From JACVRM01 sp963817375 (GTDB taxonomy: Bacteria; Actinomycetota; Thermoleophilia; Gaiellales; Gaiellaceae), in NCBI GenBank assembly GCA_963817375.1, contig CAWFOB010000009.1, positions 1 to 64,000 of the forward strand: a stretch of DNA of 64,000 bases. The letters are read 5' to 3'. The position numbers were made by a program, and so were the translations under genes. Positions 10,792 to 22,904 of this stretch are shown piece by piece (position 1 is the stretch's first letter; each line of letters starts with the position of its first letter). The notes under the pieces were generated by a model. That model saw only the letters and a program-made list of their open reading frames with translations. It searched no databases and had not been told where the DNA came from.

Positions 10792-11248
10792 TCAGCCACC
10801 TGTTTGCACGCAACCGCTGGTGGCAAGGCAGGGTTCCTTGTAGAACACCTGGGTCGAGACCAGCAGATGAGTTCCGTTCCCAATGTTGGTGAAGTTGACG
10901 CCGAGCGGGCCGCCTATGACCGGCCACTGATACATCAGCGTCAGAATCATCCTCTGGTTCTGCGTCCCCACAACGAACTTGGTAGGATTGACGAGAACGC
11001 CCTTGTTGGTGAATTGCGGCAGCGCGGCGGAGATGCCGGCGGCGGTGGTCGGGGCGGGTTCCAGGTCGACGATCAGGTTGCTGCAGGTGAACAGCGCGGT
11101 CAGGTTTGCGCACACATTCGTCTTGAATTGCGCCTGTGTGAGCGAGTAGGACTGGTTGGTGAGCACCGTCCGCATCGCGTCTTCGGACATGTTGTCCAAA
11201 TAGGACTGGGCGAGGAAGATCACCGCGATTTGGATGGTCGCGAACAGG
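10792..11248 (-). CDS. TadE-like pilus minor protein, 5' end lost at a chimeric junction
   Basis: The remaining ~150 codons read FATIQIAVIFLAQSYLDNMS (end of the transmembrane helix), then a periplasmic domain with SYSLTQAQFKTNVCANL, IVDLEPAP and MILTLMYQWPVIGG, ending CVQTGG and a stop at 10792-10794. Unlike its neighbours the surviving part is one open frame. The N-terminal half of the membrane helix and the prepilin cleavage region are absent: at about 11,248 the sequence turns into a plus-strand ABC transporter gene. The stop and the ATG of the next TadE-like gene are separated by one base, so the genes form an operon. Confidence 0.72.
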
Positions 11249-11256
11249 ATGGCGAT
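11245..11256. other. Chimeric junction A/B
   Basis: To the left, minus-strand codons spell the membrane helix of a TadE-like protein and stop abruptly inside it. To the right, plus-strand codons begin in the middle of an ABC permease at MRITDVLLAIPGILLAIG. Neither gene has its 5' part. The two sides share only a short GC-rich stretch around GGATGGCGATGCGG. Gene style also changes here, from alphaproteobacterial genes with moderate GC to a very GC-rich source. Confidence 0.75.
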
Positions 11257-11763
11257 GCGGATCACCGACGTCCTGCTGGCGATCCCCGGGATCCTGCTCG
11301 CGATCGGGATCGTGGCCTGGCTGGGCCACGGCGAGATCCAGATCATGCTGGCGGTCGGGCATCTCCTACTCGCCGATCTTCGCCCGGCTGCTGCGGGGCA
11401 GCCTGCTGGCCCTGCGCGAATCGGACTATCGTGACCGCCGCCCGCTCGATGGGCGCCTCGCCCGCTCCGCATCCTGCTGCGCCACATGATGCCCAACGCC
11501 CTGACGCCCGCTGATCGTCCAGGCGACCCTGGCCGCGGCGACCGCGATCATCGACGTGGCCGGGCTGGGCTTCCTGGGCCTCGGCCCGGGCGACCCGCGC
11601 GTCCCGGAGTGGGGCGAGATGCTGACCGACTCGTGCGCGCTTCCTGCAGTCCGCGCCGTACCTGATCCTCTTCCCGGGCGCCGCGATCGTGATCAGCGCC
11701 GTCGGCTTCAACCTGCTCGGCGACGGCCTGCGCGAGGCCATCGACCCGCGCCTGAAGCGCTAG
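11254..11763 (+). CDS. Oligopeptide/dipeptide ABC transporter permease, C-terminal part (DppC-like, truncated)
   Basis: An inner-membrane permease of the OppC/DppC family for peptide or related solute import. It lacks its N-terminal half, cut by the junction at ~11,250. What remains reads MRITDVLLAIPGILLAIG, then after a frame change FARLLRGSLLALRESDY, the EAA loop AARSMGASPLRILLRHMMPN that docks the ATPase, the segment GLGFLGLGPGDPRVPEWG typical of DppC, and the end GDGLREAIDPRLKR before TAG 11761-11763. The two ATPase genes follow at once, giving the usual permease-ATPase-ATPase order. The substrate-binding protein and first permease would lie on the missing left side. Confidence 0.8.
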
Positions 11764-11770
11764 GCCGACC

Positions 11771-12905
11771 ATGCTGCTGCTCTCGTCCGCGACCTGGTCG
11801 TCCGACTTCCGGACCCACGACGGCACCGTCCACGCGGTCAACGGCGTCTCGTTCGACCTCGACGAGGGCGAGACGCTCGGCCTCGTCGGCGAATCCGGCT
11901 GCGGCAAGAGCGTCACCAACCTGGCGATCATGCGCCTGCTGCCCAAGCCGGCCGGGCAGATCGACGGCGGCCAGGTCCTGTTCGACGGCGAGGACCTGAT
12001 CAGCCCTGCCGAGGATCCGAGATGCGCGACCTCCGGGGCAGCGAGATCGCGATGATCTTCCAGGACCCGATGACCAGCCTCAACCCGGTCCTCACGATCG
12101 AGGAGCAGATCGTCGAGACGATCCGGGCCCACCAGCAGGTCAGCCAAGGCGGACGCCCGGGCGCGGGCGATCGAGCTGCTCGAGCATGGTCGGCATCCCG
12201 AGCCGGCCGGCACGGCTGCGCAACTATCCCCACCAGTTCAGCGGCGGCATGCGCCAGCGGGTGATGATCGCGATGGCGCTCGCCCTGCGAGCCCAAGCTG
12301 CTCATCGCCGACGAGCCGACGACCGCCCTCGACGTGACGATCCAGGCCCAGGTGCTGGAGCTGCTCCAGCGGCTGACCGGCCGAGCAGCGGGACGGCCGT
12401 CATCCTGATCACCCACGACCTCGGCGTGGTGGCCGGGATGACCAGCCGGATCAACGTCATGTACGCCGGCTTCGTCGTCGAGGCGGCGACGACGCGCCGA
12501 CCTGTTCGCCGCGACCCGCGCCACCCGTACACGGTCGGCCTGCTGCACTCGATCCCGCGCCTCGACGCGCGGCGCCGACGAGCCGCTCATCCCGATCGAG
12601 GGCGTCCCGCCGGACCTGCGGCTCGCGCCCGGTCGGCTGCCCGTTCGCCCCGCGCTGCGCCTGGCGGCTCGACCGCTGCTGGACCGAGATCCCGTCGCTC
12701 GAGCCCGCTCGAGCCGGGCAGCGACGGTCAGACCACCGGGCCCGAGCGCGACCCACCGGATCGCCTGCTGGAACCCGGCCGACGGCCGAGGAGGCGGTCG
12801 CCGGCGCGCCGCTCCGGCCCGGCTTCGTGCCGGCCCCGCCGCCGGCGGCAGGCCGCGTCGACGAGCCGGCCGCCGGCCGCGACCAGCCCGGCGACGCCGG
12901 CGCAT
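11771..12905 (+). CDS. Peptide ABC transporter ATP-binding protein, OppD/DppD-like (frameshifted)
   Basis: One of the two cytoplasmic ATPases of the peptide importer. Walker A reads GLVGESGCGKSVTNLA near 11,885, the Q-loop MIFQDPMTSLNPVLTI near 12,055, the ABC signature HQFSGGMRQRVMIAMALAL near 12,235, and Walker B LLIADEPTTALD near 12,300. The C-terminal extension carries the OppD cysteine cluster CPFAPRC near 12,650 that is usual for this subfamily. It starts 8 bases after the permease stop. The exact end is unclear because of indels after 12,700; a low-complexity Pro/Arg/Gly-rich tail leads to the next ATPase start at 12,912. Confidence 0.82.
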
Positions 12906-12911
12906 CGAGCG

Positions 12912-14012
12912 ATGGCCGGCCCGGCGCCGGACGAGCCGCCGGACCGGCCGGAGTCGACCGCCGCGGCCGGCGACGCGACCGCGATCGCTGCTCGAGGTCG
13001 ACCGAGCTGCAAGGTCTACTTCCCGATCACCCAGGGGATCGTGATCGAGCGCCACGTCGGCGACGTCCGCGCCGTCGACGACGTCAGCCTCGACGCTGCC
13101 GACGCGGCGAGACGCTCGGCCTGGTCGGCGAGTCGGGCTGCGGCAAGAGCACGATCGGCCGGGCGATCCTGCGCCTGTACCGCCCGACCGCCGGCGCGGA
13201 TCGTCTTCGACGGGCAGGACATCACGACGCTCGAGCGGCGCGGCGCTGCGGGCGATGCGCCGCCGGATGCAGATGATCTTCCAGGACCCGTACGCCAGCC
13301 TGAACCCGCGGATGACCGTCGGCGGCATCGTCGGCGAGCCGCTCGACATCCACAGCATCGGCGACGCAGGACGAGCGCCGCCAGCGGGTCGAGGAGCTGT
13401 TCGAGATCGTCGGCCTCGACCCGACCTTCGCCGACCGCTATCCCGCACGAGTTCCGCGGCGGCCAGCGCCAGCGCATCGGCGTCGCCCGGGCGCTGGCGG
13501 TCAACCCCGACCTGATCGTCGCCGACGAGCCGATCAGCGCGCTGGACGTCTCGATCCAGGCCCAGATCGTCAACCTGCTGGAGCGGCTCCAGGGCCAGTT
13601 CGAGCTGACCTACCTGTTCATCGCCCACGACCTGTCGGTGGTCCGCCACATCAGCGACCGGATCGCGGTGATGTACCTCGGGCGGATCGTCGAGCTGGCG
13701 CCGTCGCGCGAGCTGTACGACGAGCCGCTCCATCCCTACACGGTGGCGCTCCTGTCGGCCGTGCCGATCCCGGATCCGGTCGTCGAGTCGCAGCCGCCGC
13801 CGGATCATCCTGACGGGCGACGTCCCGATCCCGGCCGTCGCCGCCGCCCGGCTGCCGCTTCCACACCCGCTGCTGGCTCGCGCGAACGGCTGGGCAACCC
13901 GGCGCGAGTGCGTGGACGAGGAGCCGCGCCCTGCGCGAGCTGGCCACCGGCCACGAGGTCGCCTGCCACTTCGCCGAAGAGGTGGACGGCTCGGCCGAGC
14001 AGCGCCAGGTGA
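12912..14012 (+). CDS. Peptide ABC transporter ATP-binding protein, OppF/DppF-like (frameshifted)
   Basis: The second ATPase of the importer. After an acidic N-terminal tail (MAGPAPDEPPDRP) it reads YFPITQGIVIERHVGDVRAV, Walker A ESGCGKSTIGRAIL near 13,135, the Q-loop MQMIFQDPYASLNPRM near 13,270, the signature HEFRGGQRQRIGVARAL near 13,450, Walker B LIVADEPISALDVS near 13,515 and the H-loop FIAHDLSVVRH near 13,620. The OppF C-terminal domain follows with LPSRELYDEPLHPYTVALLS-like sequence. 13,450-13,790 is one open frame; the rest has several indels. The end is set by expected length and is uncertain by ~100 bases. Confidence 0.83.
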   Translation: MAGPAPDEPPDRPESTAAAGDATAIAARGRPSCKVYFPITQGIVIERHVGDVRAVDDVSLDAADAARRSAWSASRAAARARSAGRSCACTARPPARIVFDGQDITTLERRGAAGDAPPDADDLPGPVRQPEPADDRRRHRRRAARHPQHRRRRTSAASGSRSCSRSSASTRPSPTAIPHEFRGGQRQRIGVARALAVNPDLIVADEPISALDVSIQAQIVNLLERLQGQFELTYLFIAHDLSVVRHISDRIAVMYLGRIVELAPSRELYDEPLHPYTVALLSAVPIPDPVVESQPPPDHPDGRRPDPGRRRRPAAASTPAAGSRERLGNPARVRGRGAAPCASWPPATRSPATSPKRWTARPSSAR

Positions 14013-14142
14013 CCGGCCGCCGCGGACGGCAGCGGCGGGCGCCGGACGCGCCCAGCCGGCTCGGCGACGGCCCGGCCGCCGGAGTCCGCCTGCCCGTGCC
14101 GCGCCCGGAGCGGTCCGGCGGCCGGCGCAGTAGACTCGGGCC

Positions 14143-15100
14143 GTGCAGCCGCTCCGGATCGCCCTCGCCCAGCTCGCCCCGCGACTCGGCCTGCTCGACG
14201 AGAACCTCGCCCGCCACCACGACCTGATCGAGGAAGCGCGCGCGGCCGGTGCCGGCCTGGTCGTCTTCCCGGAGCTGGGCCTGACCGGCTACCTGCTCCA
14301 GGACCTGGCGGCCGAGGTCGCGATCCGCCTCGACGATCCGCGCCTGCTCGCGCTGGCCGCCGCGACCGGGCCGGCCGGCGAACGGCTCGAAGCGCGGCTC
14401 GGGCCTGTCGGTCGATCGTCTCGTTCGTCGAGGAGTCGGACGATCACCGCCTGTTCATCGCCGTCGCCCTGCTCGAGGACGGCCGCGTCCGCCACGTCCA
14501 GCGCAAGCTCTTCCTGCCGACCTACGGGCTGTTCGACGAGCGACGCTTCTTCGCGGCCGGCGACCTCCTGCGGGCCACCCCGTCGCGTCTCGGGGTCGGT
14601 CTCGGGCTGAGCATCTGCGAGGACTTCTGGCACCTCGACGTGCCCGAGCTGCTGGCCCTCGACGGGGCCCAGCTGCTGGTCAACGTGTCGTCCTCGCCCG
14701 GCCGCGACCTGGCGGCGCTGAACGAGGTCGGCCTGGGCACGGCGATCTCCTGGCGGACGCTGCTGCGCACCTATGCCCAGCTGACGACGAGCTTCGTCGT
14801 CTTCGTCAACCGGGTCGGCGTCGACGAGTCGATCTCGTTCTGGGGCGGCTCCGAGGTGATCGGGCCGAACGGCGACGGCGATCTTCAGCGCGCCGCTCTA
14901 CGACGAGGGGCTGTTCTTCGTCGACGTCGACCTGGCCGACGTCCGGCGGGAGCGGATCGGCCTGCCGCTGCTGCGCGACGAGCGCCTCGAGCTGGTGGTC
15001 CGGGAGCTCGAGCCGGATCGTCGGCGAGCGCGCCGGCCAGGCGGAGGATTCGACGGCCGGCGAGGGCGCCGAGCCGGGCCTCGACGTGGCGCCGCGATGA
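14143..15100 (+). CDS. Nitrilase-family glutaminase subunit of NAD+ synthetase (frameshifted)
   Basis: A carbon-nitrogen hydrolase that most likely releases ammonia from glutamine for NadE, whose gene overlaps it. A GTG start at 14143 gives QPLRIALAQLAPRLGLLDEN. The catalytic triad is visible: Glu in VVFPELGLTGYLLQDLA, Lys in RHVQRKLFLPTYGLFDE and Cys in LSICEDFWHLD. The part around LLVNVSSSPG and ISFWGGSEVIGPNGD also matches the amidase domain of glutamine-dependent NAD synthetases. A stop TGA 15098-15100 after GLDVAPR overlaps the ATG of nadE. In most bacteria the two domains are one polypeptide, so this is either a true split form or a fusion broken by an indel; the coincidence of stop and start favours a split. 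Confidence 0.78.
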
Positions 15101-16080
15101 GCGCGGCCGGCGCGCTGACGCCGGCGAGCGGGATCCCCGACGGCGCCGGCCTGTTCGAGCTGCCGGACGAGCTGGCGATCGACACCGACGTCGCCCGCCG
15201 GGTGATCACCGAGTTCATCCGGGGCCAGCTCCAGCCAGGCCGGCTTCGAGCGGGCGCTCGTGGGCCTGTCGGGCGGCATCGACTCGGCGCTCGTCGCGTT
15301 CCTGGTCGCCGAGGCGATCGGGCCGATCGGCTGCTGTGCCTGATGCTGCCGTACCGGACGTCGTCGCCCGCGTCGCGGTCCGACGCCGAGGCGGTCGTGA
15401 GCGGCTCGGCTGTGCCGAGCGAGCTGGTCGACATCAGCCCGATCGTCGACGCCTACTTCGGGCGAGCCGGACGGCAAGCCGTCGGCGCCGCCGGGCGGCC
15501 GGCAGGGCCTCGAGGCGAGCGCCGCTCCGCCGGGGCAACGTGATGGCCCGGGTGCGGATGCCCGTCCTCTACGACCGCTCGGTGACCTGGGGCGGCCTGG
15601 TCGTGGGGACCGGCAACAAGACCGAGTCGCTGATCGGCTACACGACGCTCTTCGGCGACTCGGCCAGCGCCTTCAATCCGATCGGCGACCTGTACAAGAG
15701 CCAGGTCCGCCAGCTGGCGGTGGCCGTCGGCGTGCCCGAGGCGATCATCCGGAAGGCGCCCTCGGCCGACCTGTGGCCGGGCCAGACCGACGAGACCGAG
15801 GCCGGCTTCAGCTACCCGGAGCTGGACCGGCTCCTGTTCTGGCTGGTCGACCGCCGGCCGGTCGACCGACGAGCTCGAGGCCATGGGCTTCGACCCGGAG
15901 CGGATCGCCTGGGCGATCGGAGGCGGTCGCCGTCTCCGAGTTCAAGCGCCAGGTGCCGCCGATCGCCAAGCTCGGCCCGCGGACGTCGGGCGTCGACTAC
16001 CTCTACCCGCGGCGCCGGCCGGGCTCGGCCCGGACCTGGCCCGGCAGGCGTGGCCCGAATGGGCGCCGGCGGCAGCGCCG
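15097..16080 (+). CDS. nadE: NAD+ synthase (frameshifted)
   Basis: Catalyses the last step of NAD synthesis, amidation of nicotinate adenine dinucleotide. ATG 15097 overlaps the nitrilase stop. The N-terminal helix DTDVARRVITEFIRGQL precedes the ATP-pyrophosphatase P-loop GLSGGIDSALVAFLVAEAIG near 15,260 and LLCLMLPYRTSS near 15,335. The second half includes NVMARVRMPVLYDRS, VVGTGNKTESLIGYTTLFGD, and the long block from 15,540 to 15,860 ending SADLWPGQTDETEAG. It ends near YLYPRR at about 16,010. Indels are near 15,245, 15,320, 15,390-15,530 and 15,865. No stop codon exists in any frame between the end of the domain and the rsmI start, so the stop itself has probably been damaged by an error. 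Confidence 0.85.
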
Positions 16081-16970
16081 CGCCGGCGGGCGGCCGCCAG
16101 GTCGCCGGTGCGGGTCGCTTGTACGTCGTCGCGACGCCGATCGGCAATCTCGCCGACGTCACGCTGCGCGCGCTCGAGGTCCTCCGGCACGGTGCCCCTG
16201 GTCGCGGCCGAGGACACCCGCCACTCGCGCCGGCTCCTGGCGCCCAACGAGATCACGACCCACCTGGTCAGCTTCCACGCCCGCAACGCGGCGGCCGCGC
16301 TGCCGGAGCTGCTCGCCCACCTGCGCGAGCGGCGCCGACCTGGCCCTGGTCACCGACGCCGGGACACCGCGGGTCAGCGACCCGGGCGACGAGCTCGTCC
16401 GGGCCTGGGCGGCCGAGGGCGGCACGGTCGTGCCGGTCCCCGGGCGCCTCGGCCGTCCTGGCGGCGGTCGTCGCGAGCGGGGTCGCCGGCCCGCGCTGGA
16501 CGTTCGAGGGCTTCCTGCCGCGCCGGGCCGCGAGCGCCGGGAGCGGCTCGGCACGCATCGCCGCGGACGAGCGCGGCGACCGTGCTCTACGAGGCGCCGG
16601 GCCGGGTGGCGGCGACCCTGGCCGAGCTCGCCCCGACCTGCGGCGGCGACCGGCCGGGCGCCGTCTGCCGCGAGCTGACGAAGCTCCACGAGACGATCGT
16701 GCGCGGGACGCCTGGCCGAGCTCGCCGAGCCGGCCCGCTCGGGCGCGATCCCGGCCCGGGGCGAGTTCGTCATCGTCGTCGGGGCGGGGCAGGGCGACCG
16801 CGGCTCCGGCAGCCGCGATCGGCGTCGATCCCGAGGCCGCTGGCCCGGGCCGAGGTCGAGCGGCTCGTGGCCGCCGGAGTCGCCCGCGGTGACGCGGCCC
16901 GCCGGGTCGCCGCCGCGACCGGGATCCCCCGGCGCAAGCTGTACGGCGCGGACCGAGTCGCTGAGGGCAC
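16059..16970 (+). CDS. rsmI: 16S rRNA (cytidine1402-2'-O)-methyltransferase (frameshifted)
   Basis: Methylates the 2'-OH of C1402 in the ribosomal P site using SAM. Recognised by LYVVATPIGNLADVTLRALE at the N-terminus, VAAEDTRHSRRLL, VSFHARN, LALVTDAGTPRVSDPGDELV, VVPVPGASAVLAAVVASG, WTFEGFLPRR and VLYEAPGRV in order, all hallmarks of RsmI. The C-terminal helix-turn-helix extension AEVERLVAAGVARGDAARRV is also present, ending about 16,970. ATG 16059 overlaps the expected end of nadE. Frame changes occur near 16,190, 16,330, 16,445, 16,530, 16,575, 16,710 and 16,800. Confidence 0.87.
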
Positions 16971-17573
16971 CTCAGGCGGTGCCGCGAGTGGGTCCGGCCG
17001 GCGGCGAGGACCGAGATCGGCGGGGTGCTGGTCGGGGTCGATTCATGAGGCCGAGCGCCCGGACCCGCTGAGCCGGACCCGAGACCGCCCGGATCGCTGG
17101 GCGCTCGAGCCCCAGCCCAGATCGCGCGCGGCGTGCGGGTACGCGAGGGCCGAGCCGTGGTTCGACTGGCTCCGCGACCACGATTCGTGGAGTCCCGAGT
17201 GGCCGCGAGCGTCGGGATCGAGCGCGGCGCGTAGAGGCTGGGTGGCGTACTGGAGGCGCCCCCAGTCCCGGCGGTACCTGGCCGGGATCTGGCGGCGGCG
17301 TGTCCCGGCTCGCGGAGACGAGGATCAGCGAAGCCCAGGCCGCGAACCGCCGGCGCGCCAGCCTGCCGATCGGGACACCGTCCAGATCGGCGGCGTCGGG
17401 ACAGGCAGCGGCCAAGACCGACCCGGCAGCGCCAGGCGAGGCGCGTCGAAGCGCGGGTGAGCGCCCCGCGCTAGGTTCCGGGCACGACCCGCTGGAGCCG
17501 CCGCCGGCCGGGTGGACCGCCCCAGATCTGGGGTCGCCCGGGAAGCGCCGCTCGGTATCCTCGGATCGACCCG
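16971..17573. other. Long gap with no recognisable gene
   Basis: About 600 bases between rsmI and ssb. In all six frames I found no stretch resembling a known family. Long open frames exist only because stops are rare at this GC level, and their predicted proteins are Arg/Pro/Ser-rich. No tRNA or clear terminator was seen. It could hold a small gene scrambled by indels, an RNA gene, or nothing. Confidence 0.35.
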
Positions 17574-17579
17574 GAAGGA
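17574..17579 (+). promoter_or_regulatory. Ribosome binding site of ssb
   Basis: AAGGAG lies eight bases upstream of the ATG at 17587. It fixes that start against an in-frame upstream extension to 17512. Confidence 0.7.
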
Positions 17580-17586
17580 GACGCAA

Positions 17587-18027
17587 ATGAACAAGGTGTT
17601 CCTGACCGGACGGTTGACCCGGGATCCCGAGCTGCGCAGCCTGGCCAGCGGCAAGTCGGTCACCCAGTTCAGCCTGGCCACCAACGACTACGCCGGCGGC
17701 AAGGAGCGCTCCGAGTTCCACAGCATCGTGACCTGGGACCGCCTGGCCGAGATCTGCGGCCAGTTCCTCGGGAAGGGCCAGCAAGTCGCCCTCGAAGGCC
17801 GGATCCAGACCCGTTCGTGGGACGACGAGAAAGGCGTCCGGCACTGGCGGACCGAGGTCGTCGCCTCGAACGTCGAGATGCTGTCGGGCCGCCGCAAGAA
17901 GGAATACGAGGCCCAGTCGGTCGCCGAGGCGGGTCAACCGGACGCGGCTCGAAGGGCGACGACCCCTTCTGACCAGCCGAGCGAGGGATCGCCCGCCGAT
18001 CCGTTGCCGATCGAGGCCGTCGCCTGA
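17587..18027 (+). CDS. ssb: Single-stranded DNA-binding protein
   Basis: Binds single-stranded DNA in replication, recombination and repair. The 146-residue protein starts MNKVFLTGRLTRDPELRSLA, the canonical OB-fold start, and continues with FSLATNDYAG, SEFHSIVTWDRLAEICGQFL and GKGQQVALEGRIQTRSWDD. The C-terminal tail after ~110 is disordered and rich in Ala/Glu/Pro, but lacks the acidic DDDIPF-type tip, ending instead PLPIEAVA; either this species lacks the tip or an indel changes the end. It is one of the few frame-intact genes in segment B. A strong terminator follows 20 bases after the stop. Confidence 0.93.
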   Translation: MNKVFLTGRLTRDPELRSLASGKSVTQFSLATNDYAGGKERSEFHSIVTWDRLAEICGQFLGKGQQVALEGRIQTRSWDDEKGVRHWRTEVVASNVEMLSGRRKKEYEAQSVAEAGQPDAARRATTPSDQPSEGSPADPLPIEAVA

Positions 18028-18046
18028 CGGCGCTCTCGCTCCTTCG

Positions 18047-18079
18047 CGGGACGGGCGCCGCCCCTCGGCGCCCGTCCCG
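18047..18079 (+). terminator. Hairpin terminator after ssb
   Basis: A 14-base perfect stem (CGGGACGGGCGCCG at 18047-18060, with its complement at 18066-18079) closes a five-base loop CCCCT. There is no U-run. It lies just after the ssb stop and before the P-type ATPase gene. Confidence 0.65.
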
Positions 18080-18165
18080 CCCGGTGTCTCGCGACACGCA
18101 GCGTCAATGACGGGGCGGCGCCCGCCGTACTATCTCCCGATGATCGTCGTCGTGGAGGGCCCGTC

Positions 18166-20961
<2,796 letters not shown>

Positions 20962-20971
20962 CCAACCACTC

Positions 20972-21964
20972 GTGAGCACCCGCCCGGAGGCGGTCGCAGG
21001 GCCGGCCGGGACGGACCAGCCGGTCCGGGGTCCAGCCCTGCTCGACGGCCTGTTTCCCGACGATGCCGCCTACCGCCGGGCGCTGGAGTCCTACTTCCTG
21101 CTGCTGGCCCTGGCCGCCCTGATCGCCACCTTCGGCCTCCTCGAGGACTCCGTCGCGGCGATCATCGGAGCGATGATCGTGGCCCCCATGGGCGGCGCGA
21201 TCATGGCCTTCGCCGGGGCCCTGGTAACGGGCCGCAGCCGCTGGCAGCTGACCAGTCTCATCCAGGTCATCCTCGGATCGCTGGTGGTCATCGCAATCGG
21301 ATTCGCGATCGCCTGGATCCTGCCCAACCCGCTCGCCCTGACCCCATCGCTTGAGACCCGGACCTCGCCGGGCCTGCTCGATCTCGGGGTGGCCCTGGCC
21401 GCCGGCGGGGCCGGGGCCTACGTCGCCGTCCGCCGGACCGGTGCCGATGCCCTGCCGGGCGTCGCGATCGCGGTCTCGCTCGCGCCGCCCCTGGCGACCG
21501 TCGGGGTGTGCCTGGCCTATGGCCGGGTCGACGACGCCGGCGGAGCGCTGATCCTGTTCCTGACCAATTTCTCGGCCATCGTCGTCGTCGCCGTGATCGT
21601 GTTCGTCGCCTTCGGGGCGGCCCCCAGCCGGGACATGCTGCGAGAGCGCCACCGCCTGCGCGAGGGCTTCGTGATCGCGGCGATCGGCCTCGTCCTGATC
21701 GCGATCCCGCTCGTCTGGCACGCGCTGGAGGAGTTCCAGGACACGATCCGGACGACCGAGGGCGATCCGATCGTCACCAGCTGGATCGGCGGGCGGGACC
21801 TGTGGGTCACCGCCTGGTCGGTCCAGGGCGATCACGTCCGGATCGACCTGGCGGGCCCCGATACGCCGCCCTTGCCGCCACCCTGGCGACCTCGCTGTCG
21901 GCCGCCTACGGCGCCCCGGTCCAGCTGGAGCTCGACTACGTCAGGACCGATCGCGAGATCGTGA
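20972..21964 (+). CDS. DUF389 family membrane protein
   Basis: A multi-span protein of the DUF389 family (TIGR00341-like), whose function is not established. GTG start at 20972. Six or more hydrophobic segments are seen, including YFLLLALAALIATFGLL, the conserved VAAIIGAMIVAPMGGAIMAF, VILGSLVVIAIGFAIAWIL and FSAIVVVAVIVFVAF, with PGVAIAVSLAPPLATVGVCL between them. The C-terminal soluble tail (VTAWSVQGDHVRIDLAG) follows. The frame is open for ~300 codons; a one-base break near 21,868 shifts the last 30 codons, where AATLATSLSAAYGAPVQLEL reads in the other frame. The true stop may therefore be slightly further right. Confidence 0.8.
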   Translation: MSTRPEAVAGPAGTDQPVRGPALLDGLFPDDAAYRRALESYFLLLALAALIATFGLLEDSVAAIIGAMIVAPMGGAIMAFAGALVTGRSRWQLTSLIQVILGSLVVIAIGFAIAWILPNPLALTPSLETRTSPGLLDLGVALAAGGAGAYVAVRRTGADALPGVAIAVSLAPPLATVGVCLAYGRVDDAGGALILFLTNFSAIVVVAVIVFVAFGAAPSRDMLRERHRLREGFVIAAIGLVLIAIPLVWHALEEFQDTIRTTEGDPIVTSWIGGRDLWVTAWSVQGDHVRIDLAGPDTPPLPPPWRPRCRPPTAPRSSWSSTTSGPIARS

Positions 21965-22069
21965 GACTCGAACCCCTGACGGCGACCGGGAGACCGACCG
22001 GAACCTCCCGGCAGCGCCCTCGACGCGCCTCAGCCGGGGCGCGTGGCTATCCTCGGTCAGGTGTTCGCG

Positions 22070-22818
22070 ATGACAACCGCCGAGCTCGTGCTGCTTGCCG
22101 GCGCGGGCCTGCTCGCGGGGATCCGGGTCGGCCGGCGGCACCGCGTCGCTCATCTCGTTTCCCGCGTTGCTCGCGGTCGGGATCCCGCCTCTCCCGGCCA
22201 ACGTGACGACTTCGTCGCCTTTGTCGCCGCCTGGCCCGGATCTGCACTGGGCTCGAGGCCCGAGCTCGCGGCCAGGGGGCCTGGCTCCGCCGCTGGGCGA
22301 TCCTCGCGGCCGCCGGCGGAGCGGCCGGAGCGACCCTGCTGCTGGTCACGCCGCCGAGCACGTTTGGGCGGATCGTCCCGATCCTGATCGCCGCAGCCGC
22401 ACTGCTGCTGCTGTTCCAGCCCAGGATCCGGGCGTTCCTGCGGACGAACGTCGACGGGAGCGATCGGTGGGTCCTCCCAGCCGGCTTGCTCGCCGCCTCG
22501 ATCTACAACGGCTACTGGGGTGCCGGGGCCGGCGTCCTGACGATCGCGGTCTTGATGTTCAGCGTCAGTGCCGACTTCGCCCACGCCAATGCTCTCAAGA
22601 ACATGCTCATCGGCGTGACGGACCTGGTGATCGCGATCGCATTCACCCTGTTCGGTCCGGTCGCCTGGCCGGCCGCCGTGAGCATGGCCATCGGGCTCTT
22701 CGTGGGGTCGATGATTGGCCCGTCGATCACCCGTCGTGTGCCGAGCGACGCGATCCGGGTGCTCGTCGGAGTGGCGGGCCTTGCTCTCGCGATCAGACTG
22801 TGGATCGCTCCAGTCTGA
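22070..22818 (+). CDS. TauE/SafE-family membrane transporter (frameshifted)
   Basis: A predicted anion exporter or sulfite/organosulfonate permease of the TauE/SafE family. ATG 22070 gives MTTAELVLLAGAGLLAG, after which a frame change near 22,125 leads to GGTASLISFPALLAVGIPPL and PANVT, the typical first repeat. A second change near 22,215-22,330 leads to the intact part: VPILIAAAALLLLFQPRIRA, ASIYNGYWGAGAGVLTI (start of the second repeat) and VAWPAAVSMAIGLFVGSM. About 249 codons, usual length. It may be co-transcribed with DUF389 and the pump, which would group three membrane proteins, but spacing of ~100 bases leaves this open. Confidence 0.75.
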
Positions 22819-22904
22819 CGACCATCGGACGAATGAACCGGGCCGAGACGGGTACCCGACGTGCCCGGCATTTGGGCCCTTGCGTCGGGTGAGATGATCC
22901 ATCG

